Source: an uncultured Oscillospiraceae bacterium
GTDB taxonomy: Bacteria; Bacillota; Clostridia; Oscillospirales; Acutalibacteraceae
Direction of reading: 5' to 3'
DNA length: 5,664 nt
Assembly (NCBI GenBank): GCA_905203795.1
Contig: CAJKXG010000091.1
Coordinates: 1-5,664 of the forward strand
The position numbers and the translations under genes were made by a program. The notes below the pieces were generated by a model. That model saw only the letters and a program-made list of their open reading frames with translations. It was not told the DNA's origin and made no database searches. Numbering within the stretch: position 1 is the stretch's first letter; each line of letters starts with the position of its first letter. Of the stretch, positions 5,521 through 5,664 are shown piece after piece.

Positions 5521-5664
5521 GAAAAAGAGAAAAACGGTACGTTTGTCAATGATGTGAGACTGAAAAAACGAAAGAATCAAAGTCACCGAAGCGGATTATT
5601 CTAACATACTCTATCGCCTTTTCTGCTCCTTGGTTTCACAACTATTGTAACGCTACATGTTTGT

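Larger units (their letters stand above)
4248..5585 (-). mobile_element. IS3-family insertion sequence; ends provisional
   Basis: One complete IS3-type transposase gene on the minus strand lies in AT-rich DNA that contrasts sharply with the GC-rich genes before 4009. The limits given are only the best weak candidate. Read inward, both begin with TG and contain ACTTTGA close to the end (4254-4260, and complement of 5577-5583), giving about 1.3 kb, a normal IS3 length. A shared 7-mer can easily arise by chance. I compared the three bases outside every TG start in 4225-4350 with those outside every CA end in 5515-5660 and found no matching duplication. The distal end may therefore lie past 5664, or the ends may be decayed. 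No passenger gene is present. Confidence 0.6.

Noticed and set aside
5544..5549. Perfect TTGACA on the minus strand upstream of the transposase as its -35
   Set aside because: It is 26 bases from the TATACT -10, well outside the usual 16-18 spacing.
1..5664. Search for a novel system (CRISPR, retron, toxin-antitoxin, defence island, riboswitch, biosynthetic cluster)
   Set aside because: No repeat array, reverse transcriptase, paired small toxin/antitoxin genes, riboswitch-like leader or unassigned multi-gene block is visible; nearly all coding capacity belongs to known families.

Overview
The window looks like ordinary chromosome of a GC-rich, spore-forming Firmicute, probably class Clostridia (an Oscillospirales/Ruminococcaceae-like gut organism is my best guess). 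The reasons are a bofA sporulation gene beside a DUF2508 (YaaL-type) gene, AAGGAGG-type ribosome sites, and a GC-rich coding style in positions 1-4009. The species cannot be named from this sequence.

Layout. Positions 1-1338 hold the 3' part of an RNase R gene, entering the window inside its catalytic RNB motif and ending just after an S1 domain. Positions 1395-1945 hold two short genes joined by an ATGA overlap: a DUF2508 protein and the membrane protein BofA. A good sigma-A type promoter (TGGACA, 17 bp, extended -10 TATGAT) at 1962-1990 opens a second unit, 2043-4009. This unit contains a family 4 glycosyltransferase and a PgeF/YfiH-family enzyme, again joined by an ATGA overlap. A separate promoter at 4019-4047 drives a complete tRNA-Gly (anticodon CCC, CCA encoded) at 4078-4151. 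A strong hairpin terminator follows it.

From about 4216 to the end the base composition becomes AT-rich. An IS3-family insertion sequence lies here, with one uninterrupted transposase ORF on the minus strand (4352-5488) and an intact DD(35)E triad. It sits directly downstream of the tRNA terminator. I could not fix its ends: no convincing long terminal inverted repeat or target-site duplication is visible, so the distal end may lie beyond 5664 or may have decayed.

Functionally, RNase R and the tRNA belong to RNA metabolism and translation. BofA belongs to late sporulation control. The glycosyltransferase and PgeF are co-translated and may both act on the cell envelope, although the sugar donor and acceptor are unknown. 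I see no new defence, CRISPR, retron, toxin-antitoxin or biosynthetic system. The points worth a second look are the glycosyltransferase-pgeF coupling, a cysteine cluster at the glycosyltransferase donor site, a repeated GCGGG in the tRNA leader that could mispair, the nested tRNA terminator, and the single-ORF IS3 element with unresolved ends.
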